A stretch of DNA of 64,000 nt from Batillaria attramentaria (lineage: Eukaryota > Mollusca > Gastropoda > Batillariidae): positions 965,001-1,029,000 of the forward strand of contig JACVVK020000206.1 of NCBI GenBank assembly GCA_018292915.2, read 5' to 3'. Positions 1-30,453 of the stretch are shown here, one piece after another. The number at the start of each line of letters is the position of its first letter. Position 1 is the first letter of the stretch. The notes beneath the pieces were generated by a model. It made no database searches. It was not told where the DNA came from and worked only from the letters and a program-made list of their open reading frames with translations. The position numbers and the translations under genes were made by a program.

Positions 1-57
1 CAGACAGACGGACACACGGACAGATAGACGGACTGACAGACGGACAAAGATATTCAC

Positions 58-18258
<18,201 letters not shown>

Positions 18259-18351
18259 CTTGGCGTTCGTCTGGGGAAAGACACTGTCCACGTGAGGTAC
18301 AAAAAAGCGGCAATAAGGAAGAGCTAGTTAGGTCTTGTTCGCCTAAATAGA

Positions 18352-18515
18352 GGGGAGCCGGGATGGTAGAGCGTTGGGTTGTCAATGCTCGGGTCGTGGG
18401 TTCCAGTCCTGGCTTGGAGCCAAGCACATGTGCTGGATTCCCTCCCCCCCTCTCGTTGTTCCGTCTTTCATATCACCCTTACATGGTAGAAAAGGACGCT
18501 AAAACCTTGAACAAC
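18352..18515 (+). mobile_element. SINE family 1 copy
   Basis: Starts GGGGAGCCGGGATGGTAGAGCG (head with a small deletion), then GCTCGGGTCGTG, GTTCCAGTCC B box, GATATCACCCTTA and AAGGACGCTAAAACC. It lies just outside the first exon of copy A. Confidence 0.8.
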
Positions 18516-18879
18516 CAAAAACAAACGCGTCCTTAGGTGATCCGTTTCGCGGAGCAGGAATATATGCGTGAGCGTGAATTAACAGCCTTGGCCTTGGGCC
18601 GCGCCGGTCCGGCCTTTGGCGCGGATACGCTTGGCTAGTGAACCCTGATTCTCGAGATTTCCCGAGCCGCGATAACTGGAAACGGGACTCGAAAACCACA
18701 GGAAAGATCGCCAGTCAGGCGAACACTGACCTAATGCAGGCTGTGACTGACTCTTCCTTTGTGATTCTTGGATACGTGTGTACCAACATCCGGTAAACCG
18801 GGTGCCTCAGCTAACGCAAAACGTACATGAGCTGAGAGATTTGGTTGGCTGGTTGTTTTGGTTGCTCAACATTCACCTT

Positions 18880-19035
18880 TTCCACCTCCAAGTAAGGCTG
18901 ATATCATGAACGACGGGACAACGAGAGAAAAGCCGAGACACATGTCTGGCCTCTAGCAGGGAATCGAACTCGTCTGAGCACTGACAGTGCAGCGCTGTAC
19001 CAGATCGGTCATCCCGACGGTCCCACGAGGCGAAG
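18880..19035 (-). mobile_element. tRNA-derived SINE, diverged relative of family 1
   Basis: On the minus strand GGACCGTCGGGATGACCGATC, then a GAGTTCGATTCC B box, and CCCGTCGTTCATGATATCA corresponding to the family 1 body. More diverged than the other copies. Confidence 0.55.
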
Positions 19036-19039
19036 GAAA

Positions 19040-20700
19040 CCAAACAAACAAGCTAAGAAATAAACAAACAAACAACCTCGAAATCCACGATTAACGAATA
19101 ATAATAATAATAATGGAAGAATCTTGAAAATTGTTAACTGCGTCTTGTTCAATAGTAGTCATGGTTTCCCCTCTCCTGTAATCGAGGGTCATGGCTCTTC
19201 GCGTAGGAAAAAATTTAACACATTAATATCTCTGTGGTGGCTGGACCAATATTTAAATAATGATAGGATACAAGTGACGCTGAATAACGCTCCATGAAAA
19301 TATACACTTTGGCCTTACAAGCTACCGTGTATGATTGTCTGAGTGGAAAATGCCCAACTCTAACACTGCGAGCTGAGGTTCGTCTGCTTGGCAGCCATTT
19401 GCAAGGTGTCGGCGCATGCGTGCCTGAATAGAAAACCGCGGGAAAAGTCGGAGATTTCTAAAGGTGGGCAGATCAGACAAAAGCTGACAGAATAACAGGA
19501 ATTGGTGTAATATCTATTTGTCAGTCTCAAAAACAGTTGGCTGAAAAATCTCACAGGTCCTGTACTGCTTTCTACAGGCTTTTCTTAATAAAAAAAAATT
19601 CACTGACTCAGCGAAAAGATCTTTCAACTAAAACGTAAGTCAGTTCAAGATCCCTCGAATCTGACAGGCCGGCATGCTGATTCCTCCCAACCGCATAGCA
19701 GAAAGATCTACACAAACACACGAGATTTTTCTTTGATGACTGAACAAAATTTCTGATTACCACTGATTTGATGTGATCACTGATGTGTGAGTGTCAGTTT
19801 TTGTCACTTATGTCTCTCTAGATCTAGATTGTGAGCCGACAAGCATATTCACGTGGAAGGATGGTAGTGAGGAGAAAAAATAAAAGGAAAAAAGGGGGCG
19901 GAGCGTAAAATACGGCAGGCACTATTACACAGCTGCTGTACTTTTTAAACTTTACAAAATCACCGTCACATAATCCAGTGTGTTAAATTGTACGTGCAGT
20001 TTTGCTTTCCAGGGACAAGGTCGGTGTAAACTAGCATGCATAATCAAACGCAAAACAGTAATTAATAATGGAAAACGTTGAATCTGAACAGATGATTTAA
20101 GTCCATCCTATACAAATCAAGACTCTCATCTTTTTAAGTTGTTTGTTCTGTAATGTACCAAGAGCATTACATGTTTGGCAGCGAGCGGGGAAAACAGCAA
20201 CATGGTTCAAACTGTTCGCATTGTCAGACTCTTGACGTCAATGGCACCATGCGCATCACGTTTGTATGTGGGCACTTGTTTTCAAATGTTTTTTCCTTTG
20301 GAGCGAAATGATCCAGTTTGCTGAAGATGAATAATATTGTATTGATGATCTTTGGTTTTCCCTCTGTTGTATGTTTCTAAAAAGCATTCATGTCTGTGCT
20401 TGGGACTGCTGATAAGACAGCCGAAACATGCTTGGTGTAGTGGATGAGGATCTTTGTAAACTAGGCTTTTGGTTGTCCTTTGAGTTGGTCAGACCAGACA
20501 CAGCGAATGGTCAGACATCAGATTCCTGACGGGCGAAGGTTGTCCGATTTCATTTAAGACTTTTTTTTAAATGTTTGGCAGATAGTACACATTGTATATT
20601 TTAATTCATATACAACTAGGTCTGTTGTACTGCAAACAAAAATGCATACATGGGCACACCAACCGTATTTATTTATATTTTAGTATTACTTGTACTGTTT
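19040..20700. other. Intergenic DNA upstream of copy A, nothing recognised
   Basis: AT-rich, low in microsatellites, no convincing exon. The 5' non-coding exon(s) of copy A must lie somewhere upstream of 18270, but I could not place them. 20400-20450 contains GATAAGACAGCCGAAACATGC, a phrase reminiscent of Penelope-like or other retroelement 3' ends. Confidence 0.4.
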
Positions 20701-20703
20701 AAT

Positions 20704-20705
<2 letters not shown>

Positions 20706-20759
<54 letters not shown>
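20706..20759. repeat. (CA)n microsatellite
   Basis: About 54 bases of CA. Confidence 0.95.
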
Positions 20760-20761
<2 letters not shown>

Positions 20762-21089
20762 AATGAGAAACATCGAAAGACTTAATGTTCAGGTAGTGTA
20801 TGTTGAAATTTATCAGCCTTGTGATTAGGACATCACTTGGAAGGTCACACATTATCAAACGTTTCCTTTTGTACATTTATTTCTAGACACATGTTGATCA
20901 GTTACAACACAAACATTTTGGCCAGTGGGGACAAAGTTTACCATTCAGGCTGGAAACATGACAGCACATGGAAACTGATCAGATTTAGGAGTCGGACTGA
21001 CCATACAGTAATGTGTCATGGTAAAAACAAAAACAAAACTAAATACTATTTCTTTCAAATGTTACAACAGTGAAACAAGTGCTTGGACA

Positions 21090-21092
21090 ACT

Positions 21093-21124
<32 letters not shown>

Positions 21125-21298
21125 CTTTATTAATCCCTTCCGGGAAATTAAATGTCTGCCGGTAACATACAAACAGGACATAAAAGAGTTCTTAAAAGAG
21201 ACATAAAACATAAAAAACAAATTATCACCATAACACACATCACATTAATTATCACGTATATCACAGACTATATATATTATACACCCCCCCCCCCCTCA

Positions 21299-21369
<71 letters not shown>

Positions 21370-21755
21370 GCAGTCACAGACTATCTGTATGATGTCCGAC
21401 TCTTGCTGTTGATCGAGCGAACGGCCGAGGGTATAAAAGAGTTCGCATAACGAGTGGTTTTAACTAGGGGGCCCCTGAGGCGGCCGCTTCGCTCTATCAC
21501 CAGCGCGTCGAAAACGTGCCAGAGCGGATGACTGCAGTCCGTCATAATCTTTGCTGCCTTTTTTTGTACCGATTTCTCAAGACTGTCCGCAAAACTCTTC
21601 TGACCCCTCCCCACCACCCCGCCTGCTTTCTTGATAATCTTCTCCAGTTTGTTCCTGTCTGTGTCACACAGGTTCCCACCCCAACACACAGATGAGAAAG
21701 TAACGACACTGAAGATGGTAGCGGTGTAAAAAGTCTGTAAAATATCTGAGTTCAC
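21090..21755 (-). pseudogene. LINE 3' end: reverse-transcriptase C-terminal relic with (TTGA)n tail
   Basis: The minus-strand frame 21755-21381 includes TATIFSVVTFSSVCWGGNL, then KKAAKIMTDCSHPLWHVFD, SGRLRGP and SFIPSAVRSINS. This is the hallmark C-terminus of a common animal LINE group. The 3' UTR contains AATTTCCCGGAAGGGATTAA and a (TTGA)n tail at 21091-21122, with a CA/poly-C stretch (21284-21368) in between. The 5' end is truncated. Confidence 0.8.
21284..21368. repeat. Poly-C plus (CA)n microsatellite
   Basis: A run of C followed by an interrupted CA array. Confidence 0.9.
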
Positions 21756-22144
21756 ATTAAAAGATTTCAGCTTGCTAGCAAACTACAGATAACAGAAAAT
21801 GTATTCTTTAGATTCTCACTGTTCCTTCAGCCCTAGCCAAGTCAGATTCACAGTATACTGTGTCTACTTTGCTTCAGTGTTATAACCTTCAAAATGAAAA
21901 TGTAGCAGTACAAACAAACATACAACCAACCAGCACACCTACAAACATTTCAAACAGAGTTTAGTACTAAATTTATTTCAAAAAGGTGGGGGCGGGGGTA
22001 TGGCAGTTTGAATTTAGCGTCAAGTGTCCGATTAGATGAAGGAAATTTGGGACTGAATTTCACTAGTGTCAATACTGGAAAAGGTCTTGTCCTATTACAA
22101 CCGGCTTTGACATCACCATTATGGTAACAAAAGATAATTTTAAT

Positions 22145-22794
22145 GAGGGAATTTTAGTGTCCAAGATGCCCGGTCTGTAGATCCTGCAACAGGTTTAAAT
22201 CCCATGGTAGGCAGGGATATCACTGGCGATTGCTTTCTGAGGGGATTTCATATCGGTTAAACACAGACTTAGGCCAGTTTAAGAATATGTAATCTTTGCT
22301 CTTAGTTTGTAGTACATGTACATGGATTCGACACAATAGAGGTTGTCTGGTACGCTTGTTGCTAACTTTAACATTAAAACAAAAAAGCAAAAGTGGACCT
22401 AACTAAACTTACCACTTGGTGTTGACTTGAATAATCGCCATGTTGAACATGATATCAGAGGATGACAATGAGGGAATTTTAGTGTCCAAGATGCCCGGTC
22501 TGTAGATCCTGCAACAGGTTTAAATCCCATGGTAGGCAGGGATATCACTGGCGATTGCTTTCTGAGGGGATTTCATATCGGTTAAACACAGACTTAGGCC
22601 AGTTTAAGAATATGTAATCTTTGCTCTTAGTTTGTAGTACATGTACATGGATTCGACACAATAGAGGTTGTCTGGTACGCTTGTTGCTAACTTTAACATT
22701 AAAACAAAAAAGCAAAAGTGGACCTAACTAAACTTACCACTTGGTGTTGACTTGAATAATCGCCATGTTGAACATGATATCAGAGGATGACACA
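22145..22794. repeat. 325-bp tandem duplication
   Basis: 22145-22469 and 22470-22794 are near-identical over their whole length (GAGGGAATTTTAGTGTCCAA at the start, GATATCAGAGGATGACA at the end). The duplication copies the 3' end and splice donor of a possible minus-strand exon (see 22738-22841). Confidence 0.9.
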
Positions 22795-22841
22795 TTTGTA
22801 AACATATTTGCAGGAGCTGGTTGTTTTGAGCAGGAGCTGGG
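22738..22841 (-). other. Possible exon of an unidentified minus-strand transcript
   Basis: On the minus strand, TTTATTTCAG precedes about 104 bases ending AACACCAAGTG before a strong gtaagt donor. One frame reads PAPANMFTNVSSSDIMFN then MAIIQVNTKW. I recognise no family. It might be a coding exon, or a non-coding 5' exon of copy A. A second copy of its 3' part with the donor lies at 22413-22469, without the acceptor. Other donor-like sites occur at 23396 (ACGAAG before gtgagc) and 24445 (TTGAAG before gtaagc). Confidence 0.3.
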
Positions 22842-22879
22842 CCTGAAATAAATGCATACATGCAGATCAAAGTGATGTT

Positions 22880-22880
<1 letters not shown>

Positions 22881-22917
<37 letters not shown>
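22881..22917. repeat. (CA)n microsatellite
   Basis: About 36 bases of CA within the intron-like DNA next to the possible exon. Confidence 0.9.
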
Positions 22918-22920
<3 letters not shown>

Positions 22921-24815
22921 CCCACAGATCTGTAAAAAAAAATTAAAATTAAATTTTTTTTTATAAAATTGTGATGGTGTGCATGGTTTCTCTTCAGTCC
23001 TCATTTGTACTGATCTTGCATGATACATGTACTTCATAGACTGTTCAAACACACACAAAACACTTTAGTATACAGCTGACTTGTACTGCAGGCTTACTGA
23101 AATAGCTGCTGGTGAGTCTGACATGAGATCTATCTGTACACTGCCTGAGATCATACTTGCAATACCTATGTACAGACCAATGCCACAGCAAAATGCACAG
23201 TGTGCCCTGCTTTTCAGTCCCCCCCCCCCCCACACACACACACTTCCTGCTGCACCAATGCACACCTATCTGTCTAGCATACTGGTTTGTTCAGTGCTCT
23301 GCAATAACATGACAAAGTCCAGGGAAAAGAATATCCCAAGTGTCTATCATGTCACAGTCAGCAGGGGGAAAACACAGTAGGACCATGCTCACCTTCGTAG
23401 AATGGATACTGTCTGTGTATGTGATTATTAAAACTGCTGTGAGAGTCAGAATCTAATGTAGCACTCCCTCCAGTTTTACTCCGTTGCCTCCCAGTACTGC
23501 CTACTCATCCCTCTCCAACTTTCCTGGACTCCCTTCACAGTACACATCTTCCACACCCACCGGAACTCGACTGATTAGTGTAGATTGATCACCTCCTCCT
23601 TCCCATCATCAGAGTCATTTTCTTCCAATTCTTCTACATGCCCAAAGGAATCAGGAAAACCGCCGTCCAAATCTACGAATCTTGCCACACTCTAATCTTC
23701 ACTTTCTGCACCATTCCCCGGAATATTGAACAAAATTCCACGATTATCCCCATTACGTAATGATCGCGCCGCCATCTTGTTGATACGAAAATCTAAAGTA
23801 GATTTTCACACGAACATTTATAGAAACTTAAAACCACTAGTAGATAAATATTGCTGTTTGATGTGAGGAGCGAAACCGCGTCCTTCGACTTTGCGAAACT
23901 ATTCAGAATATCCCAGGTCAGTAAACCACTGAATATTTCGCCAACGTCATATTTTGAGAAAATTGAATCTCGCCTGCCAAAGTCGCTGACGTGTTCTACA
24001 CGGTTGCTGAGGGAGCAATAGACAAGAAATGCAGTAATTCTGAGTTATACAAACGCCACCAGCGACATTGTGAAGTACAATCCGGGAGCAGTATGTTACT
24101 GGTATGAGTGATCGAGTGAGTGCGAACATTTCAAGATAATAGATAGATCTGGTTCCTGCCTGGTCTGTACAATTTAGTAACTGCAGACATGTATCCGTAA
24201 AGGCTTTCTTTGAAACTTGAAGCAGGCTTTTCAGTTCTAGCATTTAAAGATCTAAAACCACTCTAGTCAATGTCCTAAAATAGTCGGCTGCTAAGACAAA
24301 GGTATCAGTGACGCGACGTTACTTTGCTTGTAGGCTCACACGCTTCCTTGTCAGACTCAGACGACAATCTCTGTCTAAACTGACAGAGATCATATTGTTT
24401 TGAAATAAAGGGGGAAAATGGACGTACACTCAAACACACTGCTTACCTTCAACCACGACGAAGAAATCACAACGCGGATTGAGACTGATTGAGGAAGTAT
24501 CCGTGTTAGTATCCTTTCGTGAAAAATGTCGCAGGAAAGTGCGCGCGGGTTGGTGTGAGGGCAAATGGGAGATAACTCTGAAATAACAATGAGTTCATTC
24601 CCTTCAGTTTTCGCCGTGCGCCATAAGGGATCCCATTCTAACTTCCGCAGACGGCCGGTTGAAGCCGTGAACATTTCAATCAAGTTCAGCTATAAACATC
24701 ATCGTACAGCTTAGGTACGCTGTCAGTTTTCTTATATTAGCCTGACGTTTTCCTGTGCCATAGCCACCACGAAAAAAATGTATCCACCAAAAAGTTTCTT
24801 CGCTTGGATCCCTGA

Positions 24816-24900
24816 CCCAGGATGTGTCTTCCCCGAACACTCATGGGTTAGCCCGGACCAGGATGTGTCTTCCCCGAACACTCATGGGTTAGCCCGGACT
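24816..24900. repeat. 42-bp direct repeat, two copies
   Basis: CCAGGATGTGTCTTCCCCGA, then ACACTCATGGGTTAGCCCGGA, occurs twice in a row without differences. Confidence 0.9.
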
Positions 24901-24940
24901 AGTTCAATAGCAACTTTCTCGATTTTTCCGTAAGTCTTGA

Positions 24941-25113
24941 GGGGAGCCGGGATTGCCGAATGGTAGAGCGTTGGACTTCTAATGCTCGGGTCGTGAGTTC
25001 GTATCCCGGCTAGTGGCCAAATATTTGTGCTGGCTTTTTCATCGTTGCCCCGTCTTTGATATCACCCGTATGTGGCGGAAAGGGACGTTAAACCCCCCCA
25101 AACAACCACCCAC
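24941..25113 (+). mobile_element. SINE family 1, full length
   Basis: Begins GGGGAGCCGGGATTGCCGAA. The head has TGGTAGAGCGTTGGAC (A-box side) and GAGTTCGTATCCC (B box). Then come AAATATTTGTGCTGGC, GTTGCCCCGTCTTTGATATC, GGGACGTTAAAC and the CCACCCACCC tail. A good reference copy of this tRNA-derived family, transcribed by RNA polymerase III if active. Confidence 0.88.
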
Positions 25114-25559
25114 CCTCCATAAACCTTGACATTGTGGACTTTCCAACGGTAACTGATATAAAAACTGTAATGTCCCTCAGGGAGAAACTTGACTTTGACA
25201 CTCCAGTGTAGAACACTAACATCAGCCAAAACAACATAAACATAACTGAACTTACAAAACACAACTGCTCAACGTATGAAACACACCAACAGCCAGCAGG
25301 CTACTGCGTCATTCCTTGTCATACAGGTGTAAAATAACATTGCGAATGAAAGAGTTCTCTATAAATTTACAACAGCGATCCCAAAGCCAGTCGAATGTGC
25401 ATTCCGTGAACTATCTGCACAATAAATATTGCTGAACGGGCACGGCTAAATCGAAATTTGATGACCTGTTTGTGTCTGCGCTATTTTCAAAGGACTCCCG
25501 ACTCACACCGTTCCACACTGTCCCTAAACTACTTTCAGGGAAAAGCGGAATGTTGTTCG

Positions 25560-25785
25560 GTGTTGAATTTTCTGTTGTTTTTTTTGTTTGTTTGTTTGTT
25601 TTTAATCAGAAAGCGGGTCCATTCCAGCAAGGTGCCTATGCCGTTATAGAAGGATTTTTGTCTTTCTTTTCTTCGCTTCCTTTTTTTATTTAATTTTGTT
25701 TTGGGGTTTCTTTTGTCCAGGTCTGGGTTAGGCTCGTAGCCGTGGGTTAAATTAACCTCGAGTTTTACTTACAGGCCCAGGACAC
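25560..25785 (-). mobile_element. MITE with hAT-like ends, inverted partial copy
   Basis: Matches 33801-34073 and 50265-50560 in reverse: GCGGGTCCATTCCAGCAAGG, CCGTTATAGAAGGATTT, CCGTGGGTTAAATTAACCTCGA. The right end CTCGAGTTTTACTTACAGGCCC resembles the family terminus; the left inverted end was not found. Confidence 0.7.
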
Positions 25786-26194
25786 CATGGGTAATCACTA
25801 TGTCTTTGCTTGATAAACTGCTGTTTTGCGTCCGTTCCGAAAGCCTCTGGCTCAGCTTTTCAGTCTAGTGGTTATTTATATTGTTTAGTTTTGCAGCTTT
25901 GATTCAATGTGGAGTTAAAATTTACAGGATTTGTGGTCATCTACATCTAAAATCGCTTTTTTTTCCAATTACGTCCAATCTTTGAAAACATTTGATTGAT
26001 GATCTTAGTTCTTACCCTTTGAGACATTTCTCAGCGACTTCAATGCACTTATTCTGCTTTCCACGATCTTGTGAAATGCAGCTTTCAAACAAAAAGGTGG
26101 TTTGTCAAAAGGTTTTTTTTAAATTAATTTATTTTGTTCTGATGTTGTTGACTGCGCCCGTGGTGATGATTCCAAGAGGGATAATATAGGTGGT

Positions 26195-27250
26195 TTCCAT
26201 TCTCTTCTGTCCACTGTCTCTGTCACTACTCAGTCGGTTTCTAGTCTCCCCTGTGCACTGTCTCGGCCACTACTCAGTCGGTTTCTGGTCTCCCCTGTCC
26301 ACTGTCTCTGTCACTACTCAGTCGGTTTTCAGTCTCTCCTGTCAACTGTCTCTACCACTACTCAGTCGGTTTTCAGTCTCCCCTGTCCACTGTCTCGGCC
26401 ACTACTCAGTCGGTTTCTAGTCTCCCCTGTCCACTGTCTCTGCCTCTACTCAGTCGGTTTCTAGTCTCCCATGTCCACTGTCCCTGCCTCTACTCAGTCG
26501 GTTTCTAGTCTCCCCTGTGCACTGTCTCTGCCTCTACTCAGTCGGTTTTTAGTCTCCACTGTCCCTGCCTCTACTCAGTCGGTTTCTAGTCTCCCCTGTC
26601 CACTGTCTCGGCCACTACTCAGTCGGTTTCTAGTCTCCCCTGTCCACTGTCTCTGCCACTACTCTGTCGGTTTCAGTCCAGTCTCCACTGTGCACTGTCT
26701 CTGCTTCTACTCAGTCGGTTTCTAGTCTCCCCTGTCCACTGTCTCGGCCACTACTCAGTCGGTTTCTAGTCTCCCATGTCCACTGTCTCTGCCACTACTC
26801 AGTCGGTTTCAGTCCAATCTCCCCTGCACACTGTCCCTGCTTCTACTCAGTCGGTTTCTAGTCTCCCCTGTCCACTGTCTCTGCCTCTACTCAGTCGGTT
26901 TTTAGTCTCCCCTGTCCACTGTCCCTGCCTCTACTCAGTCGGTTTCTAGTCTCCCCTGTCCACTGTCTCTGCCTCTACTCAGTCGGTTTTTAGTCTCCCC
27001 TGTCCACTGTCCCTGCCTCTACTCAGTCGGTTTCTAGTCTCCCCTGTCCACTGTCTCTGCCTCTACTCAGTCGGTTTCTAGTCTCCCATGTCCACTGTCC
27101 CTGCCTCTACTCAGTCGGTTTCTAGTCTCCCCTGTGCACTGTCCCTGCCTCTATTCAGTCGGTTTCTAGTCTCCCCTGTCCACTGTCTCTGCCACTTCTC
27201 AGTCGGTTTCAGTCCAATCTCCCCTGTCCATTGTCTCTGCCACCACTCAC
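26195..27250 (+). repeat. 44-bp minisatellite, about 25 units
   Basis: The unit is CACTACTCAGTCGGTTTCTA plus GTCTCCCCTGTCCACTGTCTCTGC; early units are spaced 44 bp, with some shortened units later. Variation is mostly C/T and CTGCC/CGGCC. Repeats abut with no unique spacers, so this is not a CRISPR-like array. Long frames here are by-products. Confidence 0.95.
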
Positions 27251-28046
27251 CCGTCCAAGTTTATGCGACAGTAGTTGTAAGTTACGACGGGTGTAAACCA
27301 TCGACGTATAGAGAGCAAACACAGATTCGGCTCATCATAACTTGAACCTTTTCAGAAACGCAGACACCGGTTCGCAAATGATAATCCACGCCGCACACCG
27401 GAGCGGCTTACGCGTCGCCAAGCAGCGGGTGGCTCAGTGCAACTCACCCGGTACTGTGACTCAGTCAGTGTCTCAGGTCAATATCAGTGGCATGTCGACA
27501 TGTCAAAATGACCGAAATTCAAGGCTGTGTTGCGTTGCGTCGTAATTCATTACTGTAACGCCGCCGGTTTATAATTTATAAGTTTTTATACCACTCTACC
27601 ACTATCACAAGCCAATGTTTAAAATCAATAATTCACCACACGTGGTATAACATTGTACCCATGACAACCACGCGTGAATTATGGCTGTACCTAAAGAGTG
27701 CACATTTACTACCCCTAGCAATGTTCCAGCAGTATGTTCTGGTGAAAGGATTTGCGTCACGATATGACGCGAAAAGCGACGAAAGAATAATTTACGTCAC
27801 GACATGACGTGGTTCGACTTCGTTTTATCAACAAGCGGTCGTGTTTGTGACAAGCGTAAGCCCAGTTCCAGTTCTCTACTAAGACGGAGGCTTCGAAACG
27901 GACCTGCTGACCTCTCAAAGCCTATGGACAAAGCGAAGTGAAGCACCTCAGTCAGAGATACCGCGCGAAAGCATTTGGATTGCCGACTGATGTCAGCTTT
28001 CAAATCGAAGAAATGCAGGTATGGACGTGGTATAAATAAATTTCCC

Positions 28047-28188
28047 AATTCGGTGTCCCCGATTACGTAAAACACACCACACTCGTTTGTTGATTTCGAC
28101 CGTAAAACTGCTCGTTAAAACTCGCAGTTTTACGGTCGAAATCAACAAACTCGGGCGGTGTATTTTCCGTAATCGGGGGCATCGAATT
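28047..28188. mobile_element. Foldback element with 65-bp arms
   Basis: 28047-28111 and 28124-28188 are inverted copies around a 12-base centre. They are perfect over GTTTGTTGATTTCGACCGTA nearest the centre and have about eight differences further out. It is non-coding. Confidence 0.85.
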
Positions 28189-28299
28189 GTGAAATCTCTA
28201 CTAGTATAGGTTATAATTAGTTTGTTTATTAATTCCTATCAAACAGTTTCTTATTTCACTGGAGTGAAGTGTTAAGTATTGGCCTCCTATATATATATA

Positions 28300-28729
28300 T
28301 ATATATCCTATATATCCTGGGTCAGTACTCTCTAGATGATCTTTATATAAAGGCCGTCAGGAGGAAGGCCACTACAATTGTCAACGACCCCACCCACCCC
28401 CTCCATGATCAGTTCCAAAAACTCCCGTCTGGGCGCCGCTACAGAGTACCGAGAGCGAGGAAAAATTTGTTTAGGAAATCTTTCATTCCCTCAGCAGTAT
28501 CTATTTTAAACTCATGACTGTGTTTACTGCCCGTCCCCAGTGTGTATAGATTTTATTTGTTGAGATTTTCATAACTGTGCTTGCTCCTCAGCTGTGTCAT
28601 GTCCGCTATGCCCTTGCCATCTTTTAGTTTAGATTTCTTAGTTTAGTAGCATAGTATTAGACTTGGACATCACACATTACTTTAGGATCTGTGTTTAATA
28701 TGTATGGATTTATATGTCTAGATAAATTA

Positions 28730-28808
<79 letters not shown>

Positions 28809-28880
28809 CCAGAAGAAAATTTTCTGCGATCGACAGACAATAAAGTTATATTGAATTGAAATTGAATTGAATTGAATTGA
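28300..28880 (+). pseudogene. LINE 3' end: reverse-transcriptase C-terminal relic with (TTGAA)n tail
   Basis: The plus frame through 28517 includes RKATTIVNDPTHPLHDQF, LPSGRRYRVPRARK and SFIPSAVSILN, the same LINE group as 21090-21755 but less degraded. The 3' UTR has a (GT)n run at 28732-28804, then ACAATAAAGTTATATTGAATTG and a TTGAA repeat. 5' truncated. Confidence 0.82.
28732..28804. repeat. (GT)n microsatellite
   Basis: About 73 bases of GT inside a LINE 3' UTR. Confidence 0.95.
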
Positions 28881-29238
28881 ATATATTTATAGTACTGATG
28901 TGCATTGTGTCCTTCCTAACTGATTAGCTGACCGGTCAGTTTACGGTTTGTTCGTCTTAACTATGCGGTCATACACAGTTAAAGCTTTTTTCTAACTTGT
29001 TACTTTTTGCCATTTACTTATTTTATGCCCCCTGACAGAAGACAAATTTGAATGTAAAAGGACACAATACTGAAAATTGTCGTTTGACGTCAAGTTTTCA
29101 CATGGAACAACTGATAGCATGTCAGTGAACTTGAGCCGCTTCGGCTTATTGTACCGACGCCGGGTAGCACTCACTGACTGAACAAACTGACACAATAAAC
29201 ACAAACACTGAGACGCACACAAGTCAGTCCATAATGTA

Positions 29239-29655
29239 ATAACAATAATAATGAGGAGTGTTGCACAGGCGCTTTACGCAATTTCATGAATCGGCTCAAA
29301 GCGCCGCGAACTGAACCCAACACGTACGCTCACGTGAATCACACGCATTCTCTCCGGCACACACTGGGCATAAACACATTTACAATCACGTAGTGCGAAG
29401 GGTCAGCTCAGCTATTTAAATTTCGGAATTTAGAATTGCATTTATTTTTCAAATGTTGTGGGCTCAGTGAACATTTCCAACGCAGAGGGGGGGGGGGGGG
29501 CGGAGTACCCGGAGAGAACCCCCCGACGATCGGCCCGAATGAACGGTGCCACGTACGAGAAGGAAAAGTTCTTTCCCCGAGTGGGACACGCCGAATCCCT
29601 CAGTGACCTCTCGCATTGGTAACAAGTCTCTTAATCACTAGACTACCGACCAGTC
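29239..29655 (-). mobile_element. SINE family 2, full length
   Basis: Same landmarks as 8105-8540 in the same order, including the poly-G/C stretch in the GGAGTACCCGGAG region and the ATT-type 3' end at 29236-29255. Confidence 0.85.
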
Positions 29656-29659
29656 CGGC

Positions 29660-30410
29660 CATGCATGAGCGTCAGTCAACTCAGTTGAACTGCGGGTTCC
29701 CTATGTCTGCCGAAGTTTCCGACACTGACTGAGCTCGGCTGCCAGTGGTCTGTGTCCAAATAGAAAATAGTTCCGAAAAGCCTCAGTAAGCTGTCTATGC
29801 GCTATCGTACTGTATCAGTCGGCACTGTCAGCAAAACTGAAGTGGCCATTCCGGCCACAGTAAACAGTGACTAGAATACCAGTACGTATACTTACACGTG
29901 ACAGTGGCTAGTATAACAGTGATAATATTATGTACGCAAGAGGCACGTTTTTACCTGTCAGAGGAAGGCAGTGCAACTGAGGAAGAGAACTCAAAGTCTT
30001 TGCGTATGTCCGTGACTGAGCAGAATCCTGTCTCGCGCTGGAAATTTTGTGGGCTTTGTGTTCAAGTTGCTCCGTAGCACAGTCTTGCCCGGCAGCAGGC
30101 CAAGCGGTGCCGAACCTCAGTCTAATATAACTTGACTCTCACTTGAAACGCGTGGCAAGGCAGTCCCGTTCCCGGGCTGAGCTCTGAAAACACCATTCAA
30201 CCTTAAAACATTTTAATGTGCGTCCGCTCCAGCGCACTTTCGCCAGTAGGGAGGGTACAGCTAACATAGGGAGAGAGGGTACGACCCGAAACGGCCCCAC
30301 CACATTCACTGACATCCCTCTCACATTGAGGCGACCACAAACACAGCCCGCGAACAACACAACAAACCTGTTCTGTGGTCGTGCCGTCGCTGATACTACT
30401 GAGCGGCCGT

Positions 30411-30453
<43 letters not shown>

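Noticed and set aside
18259..18291. Upstream in-frame start for copy A (MDSVFPQTNAK before MSRTE)
   Set aside because: A good splice acceptor ends at 18271, so most of that extension is intron; copy B has its acceptor at the matching place.
26190..27345. CRISPR-like array
   Set aside because: Repeats are contiguous 44-bp units with no unique spacers, no leader and no cas genes, in a eukaryotic context.
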